A stretch of DNA of 64,000 nucleotides from Metallyticus violacea (taxonomy: Eukaryota; Arthropoda; Insecta; Mantodea; Metallyticidae). The stretch covers positions 38,428,501 to 38,492,500 of the forward strand of contig CM060840.1 of NCBI GenBank assembly GCA_030762175.1. The letters are read 5' to 3'. The notes beneath the pieces are model-generated. The model was not told the origin of the DNA. It saw nothing but the letters and a program-made list of their open reading frames with translations, and did no database searches. Both the position numbers and the translations under genes were made by a program. Positions 23,701 through 33,964 of the stretch are shown in pieces. Each line of letters begins with the position of its first letter. Within the stretch, counting starts at the first letter, position 1.

Positions 23701-25510
23701 TTTAGGGAACAAGGCGCTGTGCTGAAGTAAACATAGATTCAGGCTTCAAAGGTTAGACCATGTATTTTGCCTTAAGGTGTACCTATAGTATAGTCACAAG
23801 GTATCGCGGTACAAATTGTCCGGAAAAAAAAAAAGTATCGTACATTCGTAATGCGTTGCATAATATACCGTGAATGAAACGATCACCTTAGCCAGAAAAT
23901 CAGAATTTGAAACATGCCATGGAAAAAAATACGGCTCCCAGCTACCAATAAGTATCAGTTGCGCAAACACAGAGCATGATTGTACATAAACGGAGTTAAT
24001 AACTTGAAAGAACATTCTAGAAATAACATGAATCCAATCAAAATGATATATTTTTTTATAGTTTGCAACTATAGTTTGCACACACATGCAACCATAAAGG
24101 CATGCATAGTCCTTTCGGGAATTGCAAACTAATCTCGCTCACTTTCAAGGAGGCGTTGTATATTTTTGCTGATTATATATGTTGATTCCTTGCTAAAGTT
24201 AATACCGCACAGGAAAAATTAACCTTGCCTGATGGTTTAACAGACCAAATCCGTGATTTTCCTCCAAAGATGGCTTAGGCAAAAACACGAGTGTCATAAA
24301 AACTCTCCTCACGATCTTTTTCCATCGGCGGTTTAAATGTTTAAGGTGACGGATGGTATAGGAAAGGAAAAAAAACAACAAGGAAGTCGATAAAACCGGA
24401 GTAAGACGTGGAAAGCCCTAAACAGTCCTGGTAAATTTGCTTTCCTGAATTTGTTGAAATAAAATTTTCGTTCTACCACGTAGGATCTTTTCCTATAGAG
24501 GTACGTGAAAAATTTATACATATCAAGAAACTAAATATGCATCATCTCAAAAGGTAGAATCTCTAAGCCTGACCAGACGTCCATGATTTCGAGTTGCTGT
24601 CTACAAAGAGTAAATGTCTCCCAGATACTTTGGAGTTGTTTCCATAACGTTTCACGTGACAAATTATTAGCTTCACAATCATTTTAGATTTATTAAGAGG
24701 TCTCAGAATGAGACAACCACCACCAAGTATGAAGTATTCTGCACTTTTTGAGAGGAGCACCTTGGCATTCGCATAGAGCAGTTGCTTTGAGCTGAATGTG
24801 AATAGGGCATAATGCTTCAGAAATTATAGTTAGAAATACTTAGTTTAGTGATATCGGGGATCGCCATTTAAAAAAAAAAAATAAAGTGCATCTTGACTGA
24901 CTCATCAAAACAAGTGTTTGCGCCTAAACGTCCACTTTTCGGAAATGAAAGCAAATTGCTCGTTCTGTTTCAACATTTGAAGTGGTTGTCAAATACTTAT
25001 TATATCACACGAACGCACAAACACAAAAGTGTCCTTTGAACCGTTGCATTAGCATCTTCAGTAACAAGTTATTTTAAGAGAGCGCAGATATCTAAATGTG
25101 ACTTTGATTTAGCCATGCATAAAGATGCGTTTGCGTATTATACAGTAGTTTACAAACAAAGTTTAATGAACTGCACTTATTGTCTATGCAAGGGTTTTGC
25201 AATAAAAATACACATACAGTAGCAGAAGACATTAAAGCACCTTGGTCAAATGAATACAAAAAGAACTGCATGAGTTTCATTACGTTTCATTATATAAAAG
25301 CATGATATTAAACTACTTCTCATTATGGTTAAGTGGTACAAACCACGGGGGGGGGGTGTTTGTGTTAAATTAATCGACATTGAAAATGTGAGAATTGAAA
25401 CATTCTGTATTATTTCAACAGTGTTGGAAGTAGTGCGAATATATGTATTATCTGCTGATAACACAAACACTAACGTTGTTAGCCTAAAAAGGATAAAATA
25501 TCATGCATAA
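20775..25510. other. Long stretch without recognised genes or elements
   Basis: It holds short (AAAT)n near 23136-23155, a GC-richer patch at 21040-21300 with no identifiable product, another at 22500-22740, and open frames of at most 97 codons (23794-24087, minus) that look accidental. No transposase or RT motif was seen. Confidence 0.45.
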
Positions 25511-25514
25511 TTCT

Positions 25515-25990
25515 TTCCCGAAAATGCCGATGGACATTTTGGAAGATCGAGCGGAGAGGATGATGTCTCTCTGGAAATCTATCCCTGTACAGCTACTTTT
25601 AAAGCTAAAGATAGCAGCCTATTGTGTCCCTTAAGGGCAAGGCCTCCAAACAAGAATGGAAAGCTCGCTTTTTTACTAACGTGGTGAATATTCCTCGCTA
25701 GTTGTTCGTATGCTGTTTAAGACACTCTGACTGATTTGTTCTTTGGTTAGTCCATTTCTCCTGCACTAGTTGCTTCTCGAGAGATTTCCATTTTTCTCTT
25801 GCTCTTGCTACTCTTGACCAATCTGAATCTGAATTTTCCTTGAAGAGATCTGTCCATCTTCTTCTGGGTCTGCCTTGTGCCCTTTTTTCTATCCGGAGGT
25901 CACACATGGGAATCTTGTAGATCCACCTTTGTCCTGCATTCTTGCGACGTGACCCCTGCTTCCCCGTAAATCAATTGCAATCAGCAAGCT
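25515..25990 (-). pseudogene. LINE 3' end: C-terminal coding fragment and 3' untranslated region
   Basis: On the minus strand, about 25960-25910 reads RGHVARMQDK, and 25907-25698 reads MCDLRIEKRAQGRPRRRWTD followed by DWSRVARAREKWKSLEKQLV. This is the classic end of many insect non-LTR retrotransposon ORF2 proteins: the GHVxRM block, then GRPRxRW, then RVAxxRxxW. A frameshift separates the two parts. Downstream on the minus strand (25690-25520), AGGCCTTGCCCTTAAGGGAC looks like part of the 3' untranslated region. The reverse-transcriptase part is absent, a typical 5'-truncated copy. Confidence 0.85.
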
Positions 25991-26102
25991 CGGAAAATGA
26001 AAAGTCTTAGGCATGTTTCCGAGCAACCATAAACAATCTGTTGCATTTGATACACAAAGAAGAAAATGACCCATTAATCACGCAGATGACTTTACCTTAC
26101 AC

Positions 26103-26440
26103 GGCCAGTTCCGAATGGTAGCGGAGAAAGCCGACTGATTACAATTTCAGTTGATTACTTTAGGAGGATAATTTTCTTTGTAGATACGTTAGCTCAATTG
26201 GTTAGAGCGTCATGTTAATAATGAGAAAGTCTTGGGTTTGTTCCCCTCACATGGAAGCTTTTTTTTTTCTCTCCTGTGATGTTTTTAAAAGAATAAAAAA
26301 TACTTTTTCGTTTGTTAGTTTAGTTTAGTTTTAATTAAAATGTTTAAGTATAAAAATAATAATAGAACTCCACGCTAACACTAGAATTACTACCGTTCGG
26401 GCGGAGTTCGGCTTTCTCCACTGCCTTTCGGGACTTGGCC
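26103..26440. mobile_element. Foldback-type candidate: about 33-bp inverted arms around a tRNA-like relic
   Basis: The left arm, 26103-26136 (GGCCAGTTCCGAATGG, then TAGCGGAGAAAGCCGAC), matches the complement of the right arm, 26440-26406 (GGCCAAGTCCCGAAAGG, then CAGTGGAGAAAGCCGAA), at roughly four of five positions. The interior of about 270 bases carries the tRNA-Ile-like sequence. No target-site duplication was seen. It may be a MITE or foldback element that captured a tRNA-like sequence. Confidence 0.5.
26183..26255 (+). tRNA. tRNA-Ile(AAT)-like relic
   Basis: The stretch TTAGCTCAATTGGTTAGAGC (26189-26208) is a near-perfect tRNA D-arm region and A box. It is followed by GTCATGTTAATAATGAG, in which the seven-base loop TTAATAA would give anticodon AAT, and by a degraded T arm (TTGGG, TTTGTTC, CCCTC). 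This matches the layout of animal tRNA-Ile. Several acceptor and anticodon-stem pairs are broken and the B box is TTTGTTCCCC, so I read it as a pseudogene. A run of nine Ts at about 26260-26268 would serve as a polymerase III terminator. Confidence 0.55.
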
Positions 26441-26840
26441 AAAGAACAGGGTCTGTTTGTAACGACAAAACTCGGCTGTGACATGCTAGGTAATTTTCGC
26501 ATATGCAATTAACTTCGTATCACTAGTAAACTGTTATTTGTGGCGTGCATACCCTCGTAGAATGAACAACTTTACTGAAGTAGCAAAGCCAATCATTTTC
26601 AACGTCCCGTGTATTCTGTATACCACTATCTTTTTCCGACTACTTGGACAAGATGTGAACATTTTGAATAAAAATATAATTCACTCAATTACATTATATT
26701 GACGTATCAGTAGGGATATCTGATTTCGAAAAAGCGTTGTATCTTTGAAAGTTTAACAAAAGGAATTAATAAGTTTTCTATCTCAAAATGGTTATCTAGG
26801 ACCTCTACACAATCCTTGAAATTTGCGTGAGACACATTGT

Positions 26841-26844
26841 ATAA

Positions 26845-26882
<38 letters not shown>

Positions 26883-26893
26883 TTATATATATA
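26841..26893 (+). repeat. (AT)n(GT)n(AT)n microsatellite
   Basis: AT units, then about eleven GT units, then a short AT block. It abuts the left end of the Tc1-like relic. Confidence 0.95.
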
Positions 26894-28050
26894 GTGGTAA
26901 GCAAATTTATTACGTCACCAAGTGAAAATAGCGTCTTAAAGATTCACAAAACCTACTGATCATAGATTCTTTGTCAACTTGTTAATTTATTTAAAATTTA
27001 AAAGAGGTTGCTATGACTATATTTTTTAAACATTTAACACTACAATAAAATAAAAACAAAAAAATCTTTAATTTGAGCAATTTGTAATTTGAGGCTAAAT
27101 AATTAAATATTTTTCTTGTACACCTTTTAAGTCTTTTCAATGAGGTCGTATTTGCCAAATGTATTTATAACACTTTTCACTCTATCAAAAGCAATTTTGG
27201 TTGCTAGACGGATTATCAAGCGTATCTTGCTCTGTAGTATTTCGTAGAACCCACGCATTACTGCCTTACATTGTACAGGCATTGAATTTACAAGTTATTT
27301 GTTGTATAGTTCTCTGATTGATCATGGTGTCAAGCGTAAGTGCTGTAACTCAAGTTTTTTGCTGTTTTCTTTTAGGTAATAAAGTTCTCATCTTCCAGCA
27401 TTTCTGTTTGGGGTTTATGTGGATTATTTCAACTTTGTTTTCAAGGAAGAACCTAACCTGAAATGATTACCACTAGGCTAAAAGTACACTATTTTTCTTG
27501 TTCAGAAACTGTTGCAACAATTTCTGTTCGATGGCTAGGAGATGAATCATGTTGAAGTGTGCATTCTATCTGGTTACCAAAATGATCCTGTACAGTCTCT
27601 TCAAAAATGGTAATGCACATTCCTAAATCAATATTGCAATTTATAGAATACAACCAGCCTGTTTTACTGCTGGTTATGCGTCTCCAAACCGTTAGTTTCT
27701 TCTTTTGGTTGCTTCACAGTTGACGTGACATAAAATAGAAGTAATTCTTCCCCTGGTCTGATAAATACACACACTTTGAAGAGACATAAATAATAATTTG
27801 ACTCAGTTGAAAATACATAATACTCCATTTGCCCTCAGTGTATTATTCTTAGCTTACCTGAGGCGCAATTGATACATTTCTTTCGTCAGTAGGAAAAATT
27901 TTGCGAATTCGTCCTGCGTGGAGAATTGCTTCACATAAAACTGCAACCTCTTGGCTGCTCACTGTGATATCACAAACTTTCCCTGCTCTCGTTTCAGCTG
28001 CACGGAGGAATGGCGGCGATATCTAAAGGCATAGTCGCTTCAAAATTCTG
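26893..28050 (-). pseudogene. Tc1-like transposon relic
   Basis: The left edge AGTGGTAAGCAAATTTATTA, followed by CGTCACC, has the look of a Tc1-type terminal inverted repeat next to TA. On the minus strand, about 27300-27240 reads ELYNK, a stop, then LVNSMPVQCKAVMRG, the usual C-terminal block of Tc1 transposases. Around 27600-27500 it reads QDHFGNQIECTLQHDSSPSH, a degraded form of the catalytic aspartate block. The rest is broken. I did not find the other inverted repeat near 28 kb, so the element is truncated or too decayed. Confidence 0.6.
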
Positions 28051-28277
28051 TTTTGATTAGGTGTTGATTTATTCCTGTTGCTGTTTTCTGTTGATCAATA
28101 TTGCCACGTGTTCTTTTATTTATTTATTTATTTAGTATTTTTTTTTTTAGCTTTTTCACAAGTCTTGCAGTTATTAGCAGATTAAATACTACTCTCGGTA
28201 TTTTGTAGAGAGGTCTACAGTTGGAGTTTTATGTGGAGTTAATTTCTACCAGCTTGATATGCACATGCCTTATGTAC

Positions 28278-28545
28278 CGTCACGGGTGACCGAGATCGTT
28301 AAGGCACTGGAATCCCGCCAGGACCGTCCTCCCTGTCTTTTCCAGGTTTTCCTCAGTGCTCATAACTGGAAAATGCCGGGGAGGGATCCTAAAATTAGGA
28401 CTGGAAAGTTTGCTTCCTTAAACAATCCTTTCCCTTCCCAATATATCATTTCATTTCATATATCACCAGTGTTCACCGCCTGTGTGTCTCCGTAGTAAAA
28501 AAATGGGGTCAAACACCATTAAAAAAAACAAAACAAAAAAAAAAC
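28278..28545 (+). mobile_element. SINE-B copy with a deletion in the tRNA head
   Basis: It starts at GGGTGACCGAGATCGTTAAGGC. The region between the A box and GAATCCCGCCAGGACCG is shortened, removing the middle of the head. The body blocks AGGTTTTCCTCAGTGCTCAT, AATATATCATTTCATTTCAT and GTCAAACACCATT are present, followed by an A-rich tail. Weak similarity between the flanks (CCTTATGTAC and GCTTAATGTCAC) could be an eroded target-site duplication. Confidence 0.82.
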
Positions 28546-28727
28546 AGGCTTAATGTCACCTCTTCACTGGAGTGATTATTCAGCTCATTTGAAGCTCTAA
28601 AATGATGAACTTGTGCTTATGGTGCAAAACATTTGACCACCTCTGTAAGTGCTATGTCATTTTCTTACATAATACCCTGTTTTATAGTACACTTATATTG
28701 TTGCACCATAGTCTTTATTCAATCAGG

Positions 28728-28756
28728 AAAAAAAAAAAAAAAAAAAAAAAAAAAAA
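28728..28756 (+). repeat. Run of 29 A residues
   Basis: An uninterrupted A run. No element ending here was identified, so it may be a retroposon tail or a simple homopolymer. Confidence 0.9.
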
Positions 28757-28899
28757 CATTTAACATGTTTTTCTGTGACTGCAGTCAGGAATATACAACT
28801 TCTTTGATTTCGTCATTTCAACTTTTTATTCTCAAAATATCTTTCAGGAGTGCAAATACATAACAATCTGATGGAATAATTTTTAGTGAATGCTATAAG

Positions 28900-29330
28900 A
28901 TCTGAAATGTATATCTTTGAATAATGTCAAGAGCAGCAATAGCTGTGTGAGGACATGCGTTATCATGGAGGAGATCAATGCCCTATTCAGAAGTTCCCTA
29001 TTGGTGACTTTAGCACCTGCTCCAAATTGCGCTATCTTTTTCCTAATAATGCTCCAAACTTGTCCTTTCATATCTCAGAAGGGTCAATTGGACGTTACAC
29101 TGGAGGGTTGAGACTTAAAACTTCCTGACAGGAAAAGATATGTATAGTCATCTTTTTTAGACTGCCTCTTGTTTTCGACTCATGGTGATGTGCATCCAGG
29201 TTTCTTGCATTGTGACCAAGTGCTGGAACCTTTCCATCGTTACACCCACTAAAAGACCTGCACGTGACTCGCCTTGTGCTTATCCGTGCTTGGTGATTCA
29301 AAGTCGACATGCATACTACTCGACCAGAAG
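28900..29330 (-). pseudogene. mariner-like transposase relic
   Basis: On the minus strand, about 29240-29200 reads TMERFQHLVTMQETWMHI, matching the block around the first catalytic acid. The usual D before ETW is replaced by Q. About 28985-28930 reads GIDLLHDNACPHTAIAALDI, matching the second catalytic block with its aspartate kept. The intervening linker is in pieces, with RYERTSLEHY visible near 29055. No N-terminus or inverted repeats were found. The HDNACPHTA version suggests a lineage different from the relics at 9 and 19 kb. Confidence 0.75.
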
Positions 29331-29424
29331 CTTAAATTAAAAAAAAGTTTTCATTAATAATGATGTCACCCTTATTCATCATCAGTATTGTACAAGTTTT
29401 CATATTTTTTTTTTATTATTTTAT

Positions 29425-29720
29425 GTTTTAAACTAAATTCAAATATGTTTCTAAGTGTTATGATAAATAAACAACGTTTTGTTGATCATATAAATGCGTA
29501 TTTAACTGTTTTAAAGTTTTAAGATTTACTTGGAATCAGGTATCTTTTTAACGACAAATATACCGAATTTTCTGATACATTTATGAAAACCAAATGGCAG
29601 TGTTGAAGTTTAATGTCTATTTTTTCGGGATAGCTGTAAAATAATTATATTTTGGCGAAAACAGGCTTGTCTATGAAATGTGTACTTTCAAGTAGCAAGA
29701 ATAGTTATTGTTTGGCTCTG
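29425..29720 (+). repeat. Dispersed repeat E, copy 1
   Basis: It aligns with 35905-36190 on the same strand. Shared blocks are AAACTAAATTCAAATATG versus GAACTAAACTCAAATAT, GATCATATAAATGCGTA versus GGTCATATAAATGCATA, and ACTTTCAAGTA versus ACCTTCAAGTA at matching distances. It is AT-rich, with no coding signal. The class is unknown. Confidence 0.6.
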
Positions 29721-29759
29721 TGCAGTAAAACAATACTGACCGTGAATCCATCTTCAGTT

Positions 29760-30890
29760 CACGTTTAAAATGAATTGTCCAATGAGTGACTGGTTGTGAG
29801 ACTATGTTTGAGAATCCAATAAAAAAAATGTAGGTACAGAGCAATATTATAATACTAGGTAGCAATTATATAAATTGTTTAAATAGGTATTTTCCTATAT
29901 TGATTTAACTTTATTTAAATATGCCACCATTAATACGCTTTTGATGCCGCTGCAAGATCATGTTTAACGATAGAAGAGAAGTTTTTAATTCAGTCATTTA
30001 AATGCATGGTATCACAGTCTAGGTGATAATTAAAAGACAAATACGAGGTATGGATATTTTTACCCAAACATCTATTTTCCTTCGTGGGGGCAATACTTGT
30101 TTAAGAAAATGCAGTGCATTAATTGCTCTTTTTTTTTTTTTTTTTTGAGAAATTCATTTATAGTAATTCATTTTCATTTGATTTATATATTCGTAAATGA
30201 GAAATTCAATTGTATATTAAATGCAGGTCTTATGAGCGTCGTCAAGTTTTTATTATCATTAGTATCAACTATATTTGTCATGCATATATGTTTTTAAGCC
30301 ATAAATGCGTTCATATTCAAATTTACTCTTTTACGTCATAGAAATCCCTACTTATTTGTAACTTTACATGAAGGATTGGTATACGCCCATTTTTACATGC
30401 ATCTACCCACTCCCACAGCAGGAATTTCCATTCTGTAGCAGCATTCTTATATGAATTTTACGAGATTTCACATCCTTAGACCACAAAATTCTAATGATTG
30501 CTTGCTGCTCCTCTACGATGCTGCACTTCCAATTAAACACGTCAAAGCATCCATTGGCTACTTTTATATATTTATACACCTAAGAATGGTTATTCTCAGC
30601 ACGGCAGTTTGAAACCTTCGGGATTTTCATTCATTACATCCTGTCAATTTGCTGCTAATATTTTGACAAGTCATCGCATATATTTGGATATGTCTGGATA
30701 TATAATAAAAAAGTCCGCATTGTCGCGGCTCATCGTGTAGTTATTCTGTAATCATTCATCGCCCCATGGGCCGTACAAGGAGCGTAGCTACAACACTATC
30801 CAGACTAATCCTACCCATTGCTAATAAAACTTAAATAAAAACAAGAGAATAATGTACCAAGGTATACTATACAACTATAAACATTTCTCT
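29760..30890. other. Unassigned AT-rich DNA
   Basis: Nothing recognised apart from a T run at 30128-30146. Confidence 0.5.
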
Positions 30891-30899
30891 AATTCAAAT

Positions 30900-31180
30900 C
30901 ATAACTTTATTACCGTGTGTAAAGTTAATGCGAACTGGAAGGGGTTCGGCGTAAAGATGATCATCTTGGGACTGAAGGGGCAACGGGCAACGCACTCTCT
31001 CTTCAGGCTTCCACACTCATCTCCCTCTTAATACCGTTAAGCAGTACGCTTGTTCTTTATGTTGCGCATGCGCATACTCTAATTTTGCTTACGTACTCCT
31101 TCCCAACTGTCATTTTCATTTCCCACCGTCTCAGCGCTACAAACTTTTCCCCGCGTGTTGTTGTCCCCATATTATGTTAC
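30900..31180. promoter_or_regulatory. GC-richer patch with a perfect NRF-1-like palindrome
   Basis: Within an otherwise AT-rich area, this patch contains several CpGs and TGCGCATGCGCA at 31063-31074, the known binding palindrome of NRF-1/erect-wing type factors. That motif is often found near promoters of metazoan housekeeping genes. No exon was recognised nearby, so promoter function is a guess. Confidence 0.25.
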
Positions 31181-33180
31181 AATATCAATTCCAAATAGCA
31201 ACACCCTTAACTTGTATTTTAGAGATTAATTCAGCTGAGTTATAATTATTTGTAGACATGCAGCTCAGAGAAAGGATTAGCCAATGGGAGCACTGCGTGA
31301 GCATTTCACTGAATGAAAAATTAGTTATAAAACTAATGAAGAAGTTTGGGATATATTAAATGAGATATTTTGTTCTGTTCTCTGGATACCGATCTGCTAT
31401 GGATATTTATGCTTCTGTTAACATGTCCACTTCTGTAGCAAAGTGTGTAGAGCACGTATTAAGCGTTGTAATCGTAGAGTCGCATCTTTTAAAGATCTTA
31501 TAATAAAAAGAGTTTCTATAGAACAGAAGATATTTTCAACTTTTCTCGAACACAAATGAGTTGTTATCTTTCGATGAGGTGTTTGGCAAATGCTTCCAAA
31601 TCTTTCTAAGACCTGCGTGTTATCCATTGAAATATCGAATTCATTGCACAAGAGACTTTACATTATCTAAATATTCAGAAATGTCTACATAAAATCTTTC
31701 AACTGATATTACGCTTCGAGAATGATGGTCTAAGCTTATCGATCATGGAATAACTGCCCTTCTCTATGCACAATCACCAGTCGACCACAGCCGTTGCAGA
31801 AAGTACACAATAGGGATACCACATAAGAGAGATATTATCCTAAGCTATCGCAATATCAGTTTGACAGCCTCAGGTACTTCCTTCCTTCCTTCAGGCTACG
31901 TTTTATGTCTTTCATTATATTTACAGAGGAACAACCTGCGCTTTTCCTGTCGTGCACGCCCGACCCAACTTGTAATAATAAGAATCTCGTTACAAGCTTC
32001 TCTTAAGCGGAGGTGGGGGATTTATTTTCCTATTTGAGGAGAAGTAAAACCAACTTGTGTGGTCCTTCGCAGAACCCCCTCAGGGCCATGCTTCAGGAGT
32101 GTATGTTCCGATAGTAGATCAGCACGCAGCCAACAAGTCCCTCCTTCCCTCCCAACCTCCACCTCCCTCTCCTATCCTTGCAGACTTATAACTTCATTTG
32201 ATCGTGTTTGGCTTGGCAGATGCGATCTCATTAGTAGTCTGTTGGAATCGTGATACAGTGTTCTCCTCCGGAACCTTGTTCCTTCCCTCCCTCTTTACGA
32301 TTACAGAACTCACGCCCACCAACGGTCATTCAAAATCTTCCCTTTTTCTCTCTCTCGCCGCCCTTCGAGCTTACTTGTCTCTATAGACTATTATTAGCTG
32401 AGCAATTAAGGTTTGGGCATATCACAACATAATTACTATAGCAAGGTAGGAGAGAATACGCAGATGGCTAGTTCCTTTCTGCCCAACTCTAGAAAAGGCG
32501 GTGGTTGAAAATGACCTCCTGCGACACAGATGACTTCAATGGCAATGTGGTAGGTATACCAGTGGTGTAAACTCGAGCTGATCGTCGAAATTTGTTTGTT
32601 TAACTACAGCATTTGAAATTACATGGGCAGCTTAATTGCGGGTCTAGTGGATCGGCATAAAGATGGAATGATAGAAAAAAAAAAGTGTTTGAACAAGTGA
32701 CAGGTGCACGAGAGGGGCTGTTCTTTTAGAAAGAGCAAGCACTGTTAGGAAGATAAATTTTTGCTCCCAGCCTAAGTTAGCGAAGAAAATGCAACAAGAA
32801 TTGAAATTATCAAAAACAAACTGATAAATAATGTTTAATTTATAACAAATAATTTATTAAAATTAACTAATGTAAATGAAGTATTTATTTTTGTTGTTGC
32901 AAAAACCCGTTTTACATCTCAGCACCAACTCCTTTCAAATCTGTATACTTTTCTAATTGGTTATGACATAAAAAAGTCATTTCTTCACCTTTGCAAAATC
33001 GCATCTCTTTTAGTGACAATCTCTTCATTTGATATGAACCACCTTTCACTATTGCTGATTCTGTATTCGGTTAAATTTTCTTTGTAGCAACAGGATTTCA
33101 CGGTTTACATGTAATTATTGGGACAACCTTCCTTTTAGTATGTTACTAACGAATAATATCTGCCCATTTTTCCTCAAATT
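31180..33180. other. Unassigned; includes a pyrimidine-rich, less AT-rich part at 31870-32390
   Basis: The part at 31870-32390 has CT-rich runs (CTCCCTTCC-like near 32140-32170 and 32280-32300) and three overlapping open frames of 60-64 codons. None resembles a protein I know. It could be untranslated exon sequence or an old repeat. Confidence 0.4.
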
Positions 33181-33181
33181 A

Positions 33182-33960
33182 TCATTTTGGGTTTGAAGCC
33201 GCCGCTTCCTTGTTATCCATTTCGTCAAGCCTGGAAACCATAAGTAGTCGTGAAGCCAAATCCGGAGAGTACGGGGCACGAGGAAGAAAATCACGCCTTA
33301 AGTCCAAAATTCTGAGATTGCCATCGCAGACTTGTGCATGGAACAGGGTTCTTTTTTCCCTTGTCAAACCAGGACCTTTTCTTTTTGATCGCATTAATTG
33401 CCCCATTAGTACAGCGTAATGTTCACCGGTTACAGTTTTGCGCATTTTCAATTTTCCAAAAGTCAATTAAAAATTTTCCTGCGCATTCCAAAACACAGTC
33501 ATCGCCATCTTTCCTACCGAATATTATTTTTGCCTTCTTTTGTAACCTACTGTTTTGACTACTCGTTTCCGGCGTGTAGTAGCGGATTTACATTTTGTCG
33601 ACCGTTGCAATTCTTGAACTACAGCTATCTTACAGGGTTTTAATTTTAAAAGTTTAGTGCCATTACAAGGCGAGGTTTGCGAAATTCCTGAACTCTGTGC
33701 CAGCGTTCTCAGAGATTTCTTTGGACTTCATTCCAACTTTTCTCCGATGTCATCGAGATTTTCCTCTGTAAGAACACAGATTTTTATTTTCGGTTTCCTA
33801 CCAAGATCAGATCCCGTTTCCCTAAATGTATTCACAAGATTGCGAACCGTTTCTCTGTGAGCCGCACGAACAGCAGAAAATCTGTCTATAAATCGTCGTC
33901 CTCCTTCTCTATATAAATTTGTTGCACAGGAATCATATGAGTACATGAAGATTCTGTGTG
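33182..33960 (-). pseudogene. DDE (mariner-superfamily) transposase relic
   Basis: On the minus strand the blocks are in family order: SCATNLYREGGRRF and AVRAAHRETVRNLVNTFRET (33925-33795, DNA-binding region), then KICVLTEENLDDIGEKLE (to 33728). Next come KSLRTLAQSSGIS and KLKPCKIAVVQELQ in another frame (about 33725-33615), then VTGEHYAVLMGQL, a degraded TLFHAQVCDGN where the catalytic aspartate block should be, and DFLPRAPYSPDLASR (33430-33225). Almost the whole length is therefore represented, but frameshifts and the damaged catalytic block make it inactive. The N-terminal part is similar to that of repeat R at 16.2 and 48.5 kb. Confidence 0.82.
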
Positions 33961-33964
33961 GTAA

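Noticed and set aside
23794..24087. 97-codon open frame with hydrophobic segments
   Set aside because: No known motif, AT-driven composition and no supporting context.
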